Assembly (NCBI RefSeq): GCF_964275005.1
Contig: NC_092686.1
Coordinates: forward strand, 18,738,547 to 18,802,546
Direction of reading: 5' to 3'
DNA length: 64,000 nucleotides
Source: Diadema setosum
Lineage: Eukaryota > Echinodermata > Echinoidea > Diadematoida > Diadematidae
Shown: piece by piece, positions 24,601-38,600 of the stretch
Layout: every line of letters begins with the position of its first letter
How positions within the stretch are numbered: position 1 is the stretch's first letter
Notes under the pieces: generated by a model
Seen by the model: only the letters and a program-made list of their open reading frames with translations
Databases searched by the model: none
What the model was told of the DNA's origin: nothing
Made by a program: the position numbers and the translations under genes

Positions 24601-27600
24601 ATTCTATGGTAGTGAACCAGTGTTGCCTGGGCAATTTATGTATGATTTATTACACAATCTTTATAAATGCCCATTCATGCTTACAGAGTCGTCAGTCTAA
24701 GTATGTCTCCCATAGATGACAGCTTCTTGTCGGGGTCTTTGGATAAGACTATCAGGCTTTGGGATCTCAGATCTCCCAGCTGCCAGGTATGTGTGACCAA
24801 TCTGCATGCCATTATATTCTATATGAATGTGATTTTAATGGAAAAAGGTCTCACAATTTCCATTAAAAATCATTAAATAGTATCTCCTGTCTTTCAGAGA
24901 CTAGTCTTTCCTGCATAATTTCAGATTTTTTTTTCTTTCATTGATTCAAATTGAAACAGCTAATTTTATGCCTCTGCCCCTGAAGGGCAATGGAGACATT
25001 ATGTTTTCGGGTTGTCTATCCGTACCACATCTTTTTATCATGATTTAAGAAATATATACTCAATTTTCATGACGAGTTGTGTACAATAGTGTAATAGTAT
25101 GTATGGGGGTAAAGGAATCACTCTGAGGATGGATGGCCAAGAAGTGTGCTGGTCGGTCGGTAAGTTTGTCTCTTGCAAAATCTTGTGGATTTAACTACTC
25201 CCTCATTTTTTCAGCAATTGACCTGAAATTTGGTATGTGTGACCATTATCATCTTCAAGGTAGATGTGTTAGACACCTTTTTTTTTTGTCACTATTGCCA
25301 GGTAATATGTTGTCATGGCAACAGCTAATTTTCATTAAAATCATACAAAATGTTGTGGGTTAAACACTCTCAGTTTTAAAGCACTTCACTTTAAATATGG
25401 CACTTATGATCACTGTAATGTGTAGTTGTGCAAGACACCTTTTTGTGAGTGTTAAGAAATCTGTTGCCATAGCAACACCAGTTTTAACAATGCTCAATTT
25501 TTTTTATATCATATCACGCAAAAATATGTTGATTGACCTATTGATCTCCCTTAATAGTTTTTGAGCATTGACTTGAAGTTTGGCACATGAGACTGCTGTA
25601 GTGGTGCTGTGTAACTATTCAGTGATAGTTCTAGTTTGTTTGCTTGTGTTTCATTTTGTCTGTTATACATGCAGGGACTGATGCATCTTCAAGGCAGACC
25701 TGTTGCTTCATTTGACCCTGAAGGCCTCATATTTGCCTGTGGTATCAACTCAGAGATGATTAAACTTTATGATCTTCGGTCATTTGACAAGGTGTGTAAC
25801 AAACCATTACTATTCGGCTGTACTGCTTTCAGGTATAAAGGAAATACATAATACAGTTGTGGTCTTACAGAACTAGGCTTTCTAGCAATTTGTCAATGTG
25901 TGGTTGAACTCCAGACTGTGTGCAAGATGCAAGTAAAGAGAGTAGTCCTATATGATTCTGTAATCAAAGTTGACTTTATTCAATGGAATATGTAAAAATG
26001 GATGTTATGTCAGGTTTATTTGTTTGTTTGTTTTGTTCTCTAAACTGCATGCCTGTCACCACTGGTGTAAAAGTGTTGAGTGATTAAATCAAGAGGAGAA
26101 CTATTTTGTAGTGATGGAAATGGCCAAAAAGTTGTTTCTTGAACTAACAAACCTCATACCATAATGCATGTATTATCAAGGGCGGTTTGTTGTTCAGTTT
26201 TGGTTTGGAGAAGAAACCATTGAGCGGGAAGAAAATGTTTTTATTTCATTTATTAATTAATTTATTTATTTATTTACTTATTCATTTATTTATTTATTTA
26301 TTTATGTATTTTTTATTTTTTATCTTTTATTATTTTTTGGAAAGAGAGGAGAAATTGGCTTTAATTCAGTATATTTACCTTGATGGAAAAATGACAATAT
26401 TCTCTGTAAAAGAGCTTAATACAAGGGAAAGCAATAAAAATCAGATGGGTCTTGAAATTTGTTACTATAATATAAAGGATATTGGAAAGAAATATCACTT
26501 TCAGAACAATGGAAGGGCACGTCATCTCTTGCACTATCTTCACATTGACAGCGCAGTGCTATTCCACATTATGACAGAAGACTGATTTTCCACAACTGAA
26601 CCTACTGTTCAACATTTCACTTGCACTGAAATCATTGCATAAGTATACACATGTGTACTTGATTAACAATTCTCCCTATCGCATATAGCCGATATCAAGC
26701 GATATCACCATCTGATACCGATATCTGATCAATCGCTCTTGGGATGTGTACTTCCAGGTTTGGGGTTCTGGTTATGGAAGATCGTACCGTACAAAAAACC
26801 TACATAGTGTAGGATCTGTGATTCTACATTCAAAATGCACAGAATGTTTGTGTTGCGTTTAAAGGACTTTCTGAGAGAAATTTTCCTATGACCGGTAAAC
26901 AAAGGACTGGGCGTAACTTCCCGTAGGCTGCCATGAAGTGGCCGCTTTGCATTTGGGTCCACGTTCGGTGCAGCTAGGCTGCTGGGCTTGGGTGTGGGCG
27001 ATGATCGCGAACCTGCCCAGATCCGTTGGCGCTCAGATGGAGCACTTCTCTCCCTTCGTGCTGCATCTTGTCCGAAATAGTTCAAGTAGAAATATTTTGG
27101 TGGGGCATTTGTAGTGCCATCTGCTAAAATTGCTCCTTTCTGGAAATGTCTCCAACAAAAATGCAAGTTTGACTTCAGGTCGAAGTGGATTTTTCCATGC
27201 TCTCCGCTGAACTTTGTTTGGAGCTTCACCCATGTCATGTCCTTCATCTATGGATATTTTCCTTAATTTCCTTGATTGGCATTATCGGCCCAGCATTGGG
27301 CCACTGCGCAGAAGAATCCCATTTATCAAATGTAAAGTTACAGATAAGAAAATAACTCTATTATTCGCGAGATTATAAGACAGAATTTGATATTTACCAT
27401 GAATACTAGTACTTCGGGCATTCAATGTGCATATAAAAGCATACATTTACACATCGCGCATTCATTACTGGAAGTTTATATCCCAAGAATTAAGGGTAAA
27501 AAAATTAGAGCGCCACACGCATTCAGATTTGGAGAGCTATATGCAATAGGGAGAATTGCTGCCAGAGGAGAAAAAACAAAACAAAACAAAACAAGAAGTA

Positions 27601-29606
27601 ATTACTCAGTGTGAACTATTGTATTTTTCAGGGCCCTTTCACCACCTTCAAGCTTCTGCAAGACAGGGATTGTGACTGGACATCACTGAAGTTCAGCTCA
27701 GATGGACGAAAGATCTTAATCACCACAAATGGCCCTGTCATCAGACTCATTGATGCATTCACAGGGCAGGCCTTGCAGACATTCATGGTAAGCATGTGTG
27801 GGAGTTGGTAGGTAGTCTTTGCTGACAGTCCTGTAAAGTTATAATGTGGATGAAAAACAACTTAAATGTGATTCTTAATGATTAAACAGTTAATTCAAGG
27901 TCATTCAAACTCGAGTGTACAACTGTAGGGGGAAAGGTCTGTTATGAGAATTATTAGACTCCAGTTAACAGTATTAACAGTGGTGTGATCAGACAAATAA
28001 TAAGGAAGTTATATTTATATGACCCTCTGGGATATTTTTATACTCTCGACTGGGCACTTGGTATGGCTGTCATGGTCGTTTGACTGTGATATGACTTATA
28101 TGTATAGAATGATCAATACATTACTGCAATAAGACATGTTTTCAGAAATTGACTCTAGACCATGCCTGTGGTTAATGTGGCAAACTGATTTTGATGTCAT
28201 AAGGCATCATTTCCTTTCCCCTTTTTTTGAACAAGACATTCCTATTATTTTCTTGGAATCATGTTTTTTTTTTTTTTTTTAATCAACAAGATGATCCTAA
28301 AATCTGATGACTTGTCATCCATTGTGGAAGGCAGATTAGATTTACTGTTGTAAAATTGTTTGAGGTATTTCACAATGCAAAATATTTCAGTACACCTTTG
28401 TGTCACAGTGGTATGTCTAAGTTGGCTTTTGCTGTAAAGTTGGGAGCAGTTTTATTGCTGGCCTACCTGACAAATTCATCAGCTCACCTGAGCCAAGAGG
28501 TTCAAGTGAACTATTGTGGTCATTCACCATCTGCTCTATGTCATGTGTGTGAACTTTATTCACATTTTCATATTCTTCTTGAAAACTGGTGGCTGGATTT
28601 TGACCAAACTTGGGAGGAATCAAATGAGGGAGGGAGTCATAGTTTGTACAGATAGTGGTGGTGTCCCCAGGGGGCTCCTACTGCAGTGCCCAATGCCCTA
28701 AATTAGCAAATGCTAATGATTTCTGACATTTTTCCTCCAAAAACTTTGGAGCTGAATTTTGAGCAAACCTGGCATCAATAATCATTGGAGGAAAAGGATC
28801 ATAGCTTGTACAAATGATGGTGTCACACCATACCACGGTCTGTATACTGTAGTAAGGCCCACTTAAAACAAAATCAGCTAATTTTTATAGTTTTTTACAT
28901 TTTCATTGTCCTGAAAATAGGTTGCTGAATTTTGACTAACTTGGTTGGAATCATCATAAGGGAAGCAGTCATAATTTGAACAGAGTAGTGATGGTGCCCC
29001 AATGGAGGACCCTGGGGTGGGGCCCATATCCAAAATTAGTTGGATGTTGCCCAAGATGCGTGCTACAATCCCAGAATCTCAAGATTTTAGAAATAGTTTT
29101 CCTTGCCTGTGGTGCCTGGAGGATTATAGAGGACAACTTTTCAAAGTTTGCCAGACACTTCCTTTAGAGCCAGGCGCCTATTTGACACTTACATGGTGTG
29201 AAGGCAACTTGTTGAAATTTGCCAGGCACTTTCTTTGGAACAACAAAGGAAGAGAGAGAGATTTCTCAAAACTTGCCTTTCTGCCCTGTTTACTGTTGAG
29301 GGCTTGTTCAAACTGGTCTCGTGGCCCCAGGTCATGATGAGAAAGTGACAGATCATTATTCATTTACCTACACATAAGTAGGCACCATGTTGCTCACTGA
29401 GAAATTATTAACTGTCTTCCTGCTGACATCAGTACAAAAATTTTCATGCATACTGATTACTATAGAAATACAGAAAAGGGAAAAAAGGTCAAGATTTCTA
29501 TGGTTGTATTTCGAAATTGAATGTGCCAGCAATGTCTAGATAGAAAGGAAAAATGCTTAATGAATCAAAATTTAGAAGAAGGTTTTCATTACATGTATAT
29601 ATATCA

Positions 29607-29646
<40 letters not shown>

Positions 29647-32600
29647 GTCAGAATTTTGAACGATGTACAATTGAGCCAAAACAATGCAAAATTCAAAAAG
29701 TAGGAAATTCTCCAAATCATTTATCTTACCTGAAAGAGTATAATTCAAGCTTTAATATGAACCCAATTATACTAGGATTTTCCCAGAGGAACAAGTTTTT
29801 ATATCTTTTGTTTTTTTATTGTTTTGTTAATTTCTTATGTATTTTATTGTTTTTTCGACCTTTTGTTTTCTATTGTTTTTTTGCCAAAATTTGTTGTAGG
29901 CACTTTTTCAGGCTTATCTACACTAGAATTGATTAATTTCAATGGTTAAGAGTTGAAATAATCTAATTTATATCAATTTAACCAAAAAACACAATTTGCA
30001 TTCAATTTGCACACGATATCATGAATTTGAGCTGTTTTCGGGTTGACATGCATATGCATAACATTACGTAACTTCAGAACGGTGTACCCGGACGTCGCAA
30101 ATTTGGTCTCAAAATATGCGGAAGACTTCAATGAAAAAAGTTGTGAAAGGACGCGGCAAAATCTTTGCACGTTGCGGAATCGTGGTGCGAAACGTCGAGG
30201 AGGGGGGGGTCAATTTGACCCCCCCCCCCAGTTAGAATAGGGTTAAGGGACATGTGTATATGTATGCAGAATATTAAGCTTGTACTCTTAACCTTTACGT
30301 AATGGTAGACAACTGATCATTTAACCAAATTCGTCATTTCTGTTGAAATATTACTCTTCCGCTGAACACTTTCTCCAATTTACGCGCATTTTACAGAAAC
30401 TCAATATTTCGACCTCTTATTTCACTATTAAATAATAAGATACTTTTTTAAGATGTATCTGATCTAGGCAGTCTCTATAACCCAACAAACATAGCATAGT
30501 TTTCATCATGGAGGTTCGCATACAGCTCACGGACGTTCGGAACACACAAGATATTGAACAATGCAGTTCTCTTGAGTTGGAAACGCATTCTATTCACAAC
30601 AAACAGCGATTTCATGTCGAAAACAAACTCCTCTGCAAAATCCTAAATAATTATTACCAGTTCTCCATTATAAAAGCTTGTTTATCTTTCCATGCTGAGG
30701 AATCAAAGAAAACACTTTTTCCATCTCTCGTAAATGAACGTACTAAACATACATGTAATCTCAGTGACGTAGTGCATCCTTGAGAACGAATATATTTATC
30801 AAAATTTCGTAATCACGAAGTAAAGATTCAAGTCCTAAATTTGTTATCTAAAGTCTACAATGCAAAATTTGCTTATAGCGAACATGGTCACAGCTAAATA
30901 TGACAAAGAATTGACTTAGAAAAACAAAAGAAATGTGCTCCGTTATCGAAATACAAAGTTTAGCTGTGTATAGGAAGAAATCCCTCTGTGTTTGCTCCTG
31001 TGTGTTGTACACTGTTATCAAGGAGAATTTGTGTTATTATATTAATGAGAAATTATATGAGGCTCGATACTCCGAAGTTTCGTCATAACATGACTCAGTA
31101 AGTCCATATAACTTGGATGGATGTTTGCGACTTCGATATTATACAATGTGGTTCATTATGGCATACATTTTGTAGTGGGTCATTTCGGACGCTCGCTATT
31201 CGTACGGTTTGTCAATCCGAAAATTGATTAAGGTTCGTATAATCATGAAGCTTTTTTATTCGGTAAATGATAGGAATTGCCGAAGGTTTGTTAATTGGAA
31301 CAAATCCAAAGATTTCAAAACATCATAATAATCGTTTTCACCTAAACTAAAATCAGGCCCATTCCACTTTTAGAAAAATGGACCTAAAGAATAGTGAACC
31401 TTAATATTTCATTTACGGAATAACAAACTTTCAGAATAAGAACATTTTTAATAAGAAACCTCCTGAATTAACTACGAACCTTTTATTTCATTTTCGGAAT
31501 AACAAACCTTTGGACATTCGGAGTAATTAATCTTTGGAAGAGCGAGCGTATCAAAGTGCGACCTTAAACCTATTACTAAATCATCACTTTTTAAACATGT
31601 TTTCAAAGTAAACACAAAAGCACAAACAACTTGACGATCTCTCTGTCTCTTAAATAATAAAAAAAAAAAAAAAAACCGTCTGGGGCAGAATTGCAATTAA
31701 ACATTGCTTTTCATTGATGAGTATAAAAAACACTATGTCATGATAAATGGGGATTTGCGTGTTTTCATCAGACAATAATTGTACACTGCGTTATTTTTGT
31801 TTGCTTATGACGACATTTCGATTAATAAAAAATAAACAAACAAAAAAAAGCTCCTCCAGAGGAATTCGGTGTAAGGGGATTGCACTGGCAATTCTTTTCT
31901 CTGTGTGTTGGAGCTCGATCCCTTCTCTGTTTCTTCTAATTTTCATTCAACTGCTTCCACGTCCTTTTGAAATTTTTACGTTTCTTCTTAACACATGCCC
32001 ATTACAGACTTCTTCCGTCATTTCATCCTTTTTGTTTCAATATATTTTGAATGTGACTGTGGAGCACTTTTCGGATTTATTTTTTTTTCTGTTTGGTCGC
32101 AGCATGTTCAGGCTACTTAAGGAATGAGAGAAAAATCGTTGTGAAGAGAGAAATAAGAATGTATTAAGACATAAAATATTATGACAATTACAGCGAACGT
32201 CCGTGATGGAGACCAAAACTTGATGTGTTCTTGTTTGAGATGGCAGCTACCTTACTCAAAAGATATACACGGGGAGCATCTGTCACTAAAAAGTGGCACT
32301 GTTCCTCTATCTCCTACTATGTTATCCATGGACATCTGTGAGCAAAACGTTTTCCTTTTGTTATGGTAATTGAATGCTGAACGTTATTCACTTTTGGGTA
32401 TGAGCAACTCAGTGATTTGGTAATATTTTCAAGTAACATTAACTTAATGTACACTGATATATTTGTAATTATCAGAAATTTCCTTTCTCTGACCGAACGT
32501 CTGTGAGCGAAACTTTCAGAACCTATAACAGTGCGAATTGTCTCCAAAACCTCATCAGAAAGAAATTTAAATGCACAGAAATTACAGATTACGCAAAATT

Positions 32601-35600
32601 CCATTTTCCTATAACTTGGTTTTCAGTGTATAGCTGTTTTTATATAATTAGAGGGAAAACAAGCGTAAAATTGCGAGTAAATTTTGAACTGTTTGTTCAT
32701 CATGATCACATACCGCCGTAAAAATTCGGAAACTACTGCTCTAAGCTCATTGTTTACTTTGTAAAACTTTATTTGTCACTATTGGAGCTAAAAGTTTTAA
32801 AGAATAAAGGACACTTTCGAGATAAGTTATCCCTATAGGTCGGATTGCATACGTCACGGATGTTCGCTGAAATTGTCACGGACGTTCGTTCTACTACTAG
32901 GGTCATGTTCCAGGAAGGGTAACTAATCGACAAAGAGTATATAGCCTTCCTAACTCTTTCAAAAATCTGAAAAGGTATTGTCAATGCAAATTATAAGAAA
33001 TTTAACACCCTTTCAACATATATATTGCTCAGAGAGGGATTAGGAGGCGAATTTTCAGAGAAAATATTAATTATTTACTTGATTTTCGGTGAATCGTATG
33101 GCCCAAAAACTGCCAGTCCGCTCCAAACATGACATGCAGCTCCTCGGCTAGAGAGCCAAGGGTAAAATGTACCTTCGCCATCAAAGCAAGATGGTGCCCC
33201 ACTTGATAACGTTTTAATCATCACGGACATTCTTTTTTTTCTCGGAGGTTCGTCTAAACATGTAATTTCGGTTCGCATTTGACAAGGGGTGGACAGAAAC
33301 TCAAAACATACATATTATCGTGTGGCTAGACCTTAGTTGATTACGACTCAGAACATTATCGCCAATCACATTTAAAGGGGAAGGCTAGTAACCAATCAGT
33401 GGGAATCAGTGGAAATGCTGGGGGATGATTGTTCCAATCCTTATGGGATTCATTCAAGAGTTCATTGTATATCTATTGTTGTGTGAAAATGATTTGCTTC
33501 AGAATGGTCTCATACTAAAGTAATGTGCAGTTTAATGCTTCCAGGTTAGCGTCCCTGGTCAGTGACGGAGCATTAATCTGCACATTACTTGAATATGAGA
33601 CCGTTCTGAAGCAAATCATTTTCACACAACAATAGATATACAATGAACTCTTGAATGAATCCCATAAGGATTGGAACAATCATCTCCCAGCATTTCCACT
33701 GATTCCCACTGATCAGTTACTAGCCTTTCCCTTTAACCCTATTCTAACTGGGCTATTTGAGACCAAGTTTTTACTGGGGGGGGGGGGGGGGTCAATTTGA
33801 CCCCCCCTTCAGATCTCGGCCACCGATCGCGCGATAGCAGCGAAATTTTGCCTAAAGATAGAGCTTGATGTCAACTACAAGATAACATGGTCATACAATA
33901 GAAAAATATTTCCTCTCTATTTTCAATAAATTAATTATGCAAATTTGTGCATGAAATTATATTTTCACCTATAACTCCATCAAAAAGACTGAAGGATTGC
34001 TAAATTTTTGTGTCAGAATTACTGAAGACATGTCAAACAATTTTCATGTAAAAAAAATAGCGCAATCAAAATCAATTTCTTTTGTTTTTTTATTGTTTTG
34101 TTAATTTCTTATGTATTTTATTGTTTTTTCGACCTTTTGTTTTCTATTGTTTTCTTGTGAAAATTTGTTGCAGGCACTTTTTCAGGCTTATCTACACTAG
34201 AATTGTTAAATTTCAATGGTTAAAAGTTGAAATAATCTAATTTATATCAATTGAACCAAAAAACACAATTTGCATTGGATTTGCACACGATATCATGAAT
34301 TTGAGCTGTTTTCGGGTTGACATGCATATGCAAAACATTACATAACTTCAGAACGGCGTACCCGGATGTCACAAATTTGGTCTCAAAATTTGTGGGAGAC
34401 TTCAATGAAAAAAGTCGTGAAACGACGCGGCAAAATCTTTGCGCGTTGCAGAATCGTGGCGCGAAACGTCGAGGGGGGGGGGGGTCAATTAACCCAGTTA
34501 GAATAGGGTTAATGGGCTACGATCTTTATTAGTAAATAGCGGATGCACGTCCGTGATGCACGTCCGTGATGCACGTCCGTGATGCACGTCCGTGATGCAC
34601 GTCCGTGACGGAAACTGAGTATAATCTTGTATAAAATCTTGTATAAAAGAATGTTACATATAATCTTGTATAAAAGAATGTTACGTCCCATGTACAGCCA
34701 GCAGACGTACAATTTTTGCAGGATATGTACTTTAGGTGGAACACCAAATTTTCGTATACATTACAGTTGGGACAAAAAAGTAGAATTTGCAGCAGCAATG
34801 GAAATAAAAGCATCACGGACGTTCGCCTATTTAGGGCTTTGATTTTTCAATTGTTCTCTGTAATTTTATACGTGCTCATAAAGTTCTTATAATTTTGTGG
34901 TACCTACCCATGATATGTCAGATCCAGAACACAGTCAGATAGGAGATGCCACGTACCATAAAAAAGGCACATCATTGGTTTGAAAAACAAAAATTATTAT
35001 GAAAATAGCGTTTTTACCGTATTTTTACGCTCTAAGTCCTTGTCAAATGCAAAATATCAGTCAAAAGTCAACCAAACCATACATTTCCTGAAAGGAAATT
35101 TATCAGGCTTTGAGATGACACGAAAGAATCTGGTTTCTTAGATCATCCTGGTGTGTTCTAAGGGAAAGAGTGTCATAAAGTGGAAAAATTGGCAATTGTA
35201 CATCGTTCAAAATTCTCACCCATATATGTGACCCTTCATTCATTCATCTATTTGACAAAACATAAAACAATACACAAGTCATAACAGAGAAGCAAATATA
35301 ACATTAAAGGTCATGACTCCTGAGAAGCAATTATGTGCTTGTAGCTGGAGCCCTTGAAAAAAAGAAAGAAAGAAAGTACAATACAGTCAAACCATCACTT
35401 GTTGTGACATGGACCAAAGCATATACAAAATCAATCTAGATTGAAATAATTTTAATACATACATAATACATCTGTTGACAAAAACAAACATATACCTAAA
35501 TTTGTTTGCACACAAACTCACTCGCCCACACATCCATCATAAATGTACATGTAAAGAATGCAGTGGCAGATCCGGGGGGGGGGGGGGGGGGGGGGGAGGG

Positions 35601-38600
35601 GGGGGGGGCACTGGGCGCATGCCCCCTCTTTTTTTTTGTTAAAAAAGAAATAAAAAGAAAAAATTTAAGGGGGGCAGGTCCCCCCCTTTAATTTTGTAAA
35701 GGTACCTCCCCTTTAATTTTGTAAAGGTGTCTCCCCTTTAAGGAATTCCTGGATCCGCCCCTGGAATGAGAAAAAAAATGAGGCAAAAGAAGAAAGGAAG
35801 ACTGTCAGTCATTGCTACCATCTGTCTAAATGCACACTTAGTATCGAACTTTAAACCTGCATCACAAAACCACCAAACAGTTGCCAGACATAAATTATAA
35901 AGATTTTTAGTTACTGGCAGATTCTGAAAGAGCAGACTCCAAGCTTTGAAATGATGCATAACATAATCAGGGATGCCAGTGGCAAATGGCTCTAGGGCCT
36001 GAAAAAAATTTGGTGAGCTAAAATGTGCGCAAAGCGCACATCACGAGCGCGAAGTCCCATCGGCCGGGGTCCAGGGCCCGCTTAAGGGCCCTGGAAGCTT
36101 TGGGGTTCTAGATGCTCTCTCCTGCAATCTGAGCATATTTGAGGGACCTTTTTCCCTAAAATTTATTCCTAGTTAATGGGTAATATTTTTGGTAATTGAG
36201 CCACTTTCCAGATAAATTTGAGATAAATTAATGTGTGATCCAGATAATGAAAAGGGAATTAAGATGTACATTTCAAGTCTAATGCTGTCAAAAGGTGCAA
36301 AGAAGACATACTAGAGTTGATAACATTAGATAACAATTCTAACATTGATAACATTTTGATAAAATGATAACATTTTGATAAAATGAAACATTTTTATGAT
36401 ATTTGATAACAATTCTAACAATGCAAATTACATGTAAAGACCCAACCTGATGAGACTAAATTGGAAGGGTTTTAATGTACCTTGAGTTACCTTATTTCTT
36501 TCTCTGCTTGAGAAGACTTGACTGTTTCCTGACTTTCCTCTGCTCATAGATACGCTCCTTGGCTTTTTTTGCAAGTTCGTGAACAGTTGGCTTTGGAGTT
36601 TGATCTCTATTCCTTTTCTTTGTGGCTGGAGCTCCTGAGCTTGCACTTGATTGCTCAGATTGCTTTCTTTTCACAGTACATTTATGTCGACTGTATGCAG
36701 TACGTAGATGAAAAGCTACTGACTGATCAATAGGAGAAGTCAATTTGTCCTTTCTGTGGTACCTTTGGATAGATGTTTGGCTTGTGGACAAAAGGTCAAA
36801 TTTGACTGTTTGGATAGCATTGAAGGTATCTATGTTGAGCCTGTTTGTAGTTTTGTTGATTACATTATTCATCATGCTAAAAGACTGTTCAATCCTTGGT
36901 CCTGTGAATATACTCAGTGCTCTTGACATGACAGGCCTTAGAGATGGATATTTCTTAAGCACTACTGCCCACCATTTATCAACTCTCTCCTCTGCTGAAG
37001 GCAAAGATTTATCTAGCTGCAGAGCAGATGCTTGCAAGTCATACTGGTCCTTTTCAGATGGTGAGAAATTCACTTTCATTTCCTCAGCAAGTTTTTTCAA
37101 GCATTCACAGGTTACAGCATACCCTTGTGCCTTAGGATCTATGGCCGACAAGAGTGAAAGTAGTTTATTTTTCAGGGGCAGCTTCACTTGAAGATATTGC
37201 GCAGCAGACTGATAAGCACTTCTCACTTTAGAGAGAAATGAACGTGCAGCTTCCGCACTCATTTTGAGCAGTTCCTTCTCACAGGCCTTTCCTACATAGA
37301 CCTGTGAGCACTTCAACAAGTTTTCACTGATGTCCAATTCTGCAAGCTGCCTGGCTGTTAATTCACTCACACCTTCATGCTTAATAAAGCATGCAAGAAA
37401 TTGTCTGAACAAGTCAGTGATGCTGTCATGTGCTTTGTGGATCATAGGTTCCTTCTGTTCAAAAGTGAGAACAAAACTTTTGAACATGGGCAGTATGCTG
37501 GTGTAGTGATGCATCAATGCCAGAGTGAGATTCCTTTCCACGAAGAGTTTTTGAACAATTCTTTTCTTGCGTTTTAATCCCTGGGGTGTCAGCTGTTTCA
37601 TCTTCAATTTCATGATAACGTCATACACATTCTTCTTGTTGGCTTTGGCTTCATTGATTATTGCTTTTACTAAGCCTTCGAATTCACTTTGCTTGTTACT
37701 GTCCACCCACGCATAATAGAAAACAGTGAGGGCCTTTACCATTTCCACATTTCTTACGGTGACGTCAAATGAAGACAGCCAACGATGTGCAACTCTCTCA
37801 AGTGGAACCTTACATGCAGTGCCAAGGGCAGTGCTGATTGTGGCTAAGTGCTCCTGCAAATCAGGACTGTAATGAAAGTCATTGTACAAATCATCACATA
37901 GTCCTTCTACTTGATGGTCGAAGTGTTGACAATATTTTTTTACAACATTGTGAATGTGATGACATAGGTCACCATCAATGTCTAGCATGTTTGTAGCAAC
38001 ATCCTGAAGTCTCTTTTCAAAACCAGTCTTGCTTCCCCTCATGTAAGCAGCAGAATCGCTAAGGGATGATACAACATTCGTGAAAGGTATCTCATCTTCC
38101 TCTAGTGCTTTCTTTACTGCATGGAAAACAGTGTTTGCGTTGACAGTGGTCAGTTGTAATGACACATAATGATGAACTATAGACATTCCCAAATCTTCTG
38201 AGAAATACGACACGAGAACACTCAAAACCCTTTTGTTATTTTTGGCCGTACATTCATCTATGTTTATTGAGAAAGGGTTCTTCTTCATTTCTGCCACCAA
38301 ACGCTTATGACAGACACTAGCTAATCCTTCCTTGAGCTTGTAAGTGCATGATGTTCGGTCCAAAGAAAGATCAGCCAAAACTTTGTGATCTCTGGATAAC
38401 TCTTTGGCAAGGTCTAAGACCTTTGAAGTCATAGTGAATGGCAAATTGTTCTCAGCAATGAAGGAAACAACCATAGCTTCAGCATTGGATTTTCGGTCTT
38501 CATAATTCACATTGGGAAGAGGTGCATCTCTTTTGCCAGAACAGTTTGATGACTCGTGAATGTTAGGAGGTGTACCGTAGGGAAGGCTACACTTTTTCGG

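Larger units (their letters stand above)
30528..34825. repeat. Dispersed 13-bp word TCACGGACGTTCG on both strands
   Basis: Forward copies or near copies start at 30527, 32854, 32877, 33221 and 34812. Reverse-complement copies (CGAACGTCCGTGA) lie at 32194 and 32494, and five tandem related units occupy 34542-34606. I noticed none elsewhere in the window. They may be transposase-binding sites of the surrounding element. Confidence 0.6.
29639..35228. mobile_element. 5.6-kb composite element with 34-bp inverted ends
   Basis: ATATATGGGTCAGAATTTTG plus AACGATGTACAATTG at the left is mirrored at 35193-35226 with one mismatch (GGGTGAGAATTTT). The left end lies in an AT microsatellite, which hides any target duplication. 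Inside are a family T fragment, a palindromic foldback element, a complete family T element and many TCACGGACGTTCG words. No transposase was recognised. I infer one host element that collected later insertions; the alternative is two unrelated inverted copies. Confidence 0.5.

Noticed and set aside
34542-34606. Five-unit array considered as a CRISPR-like repeat
   Set aside because: Units are directly tandem with no spacers, and the genome is eukaryotic.
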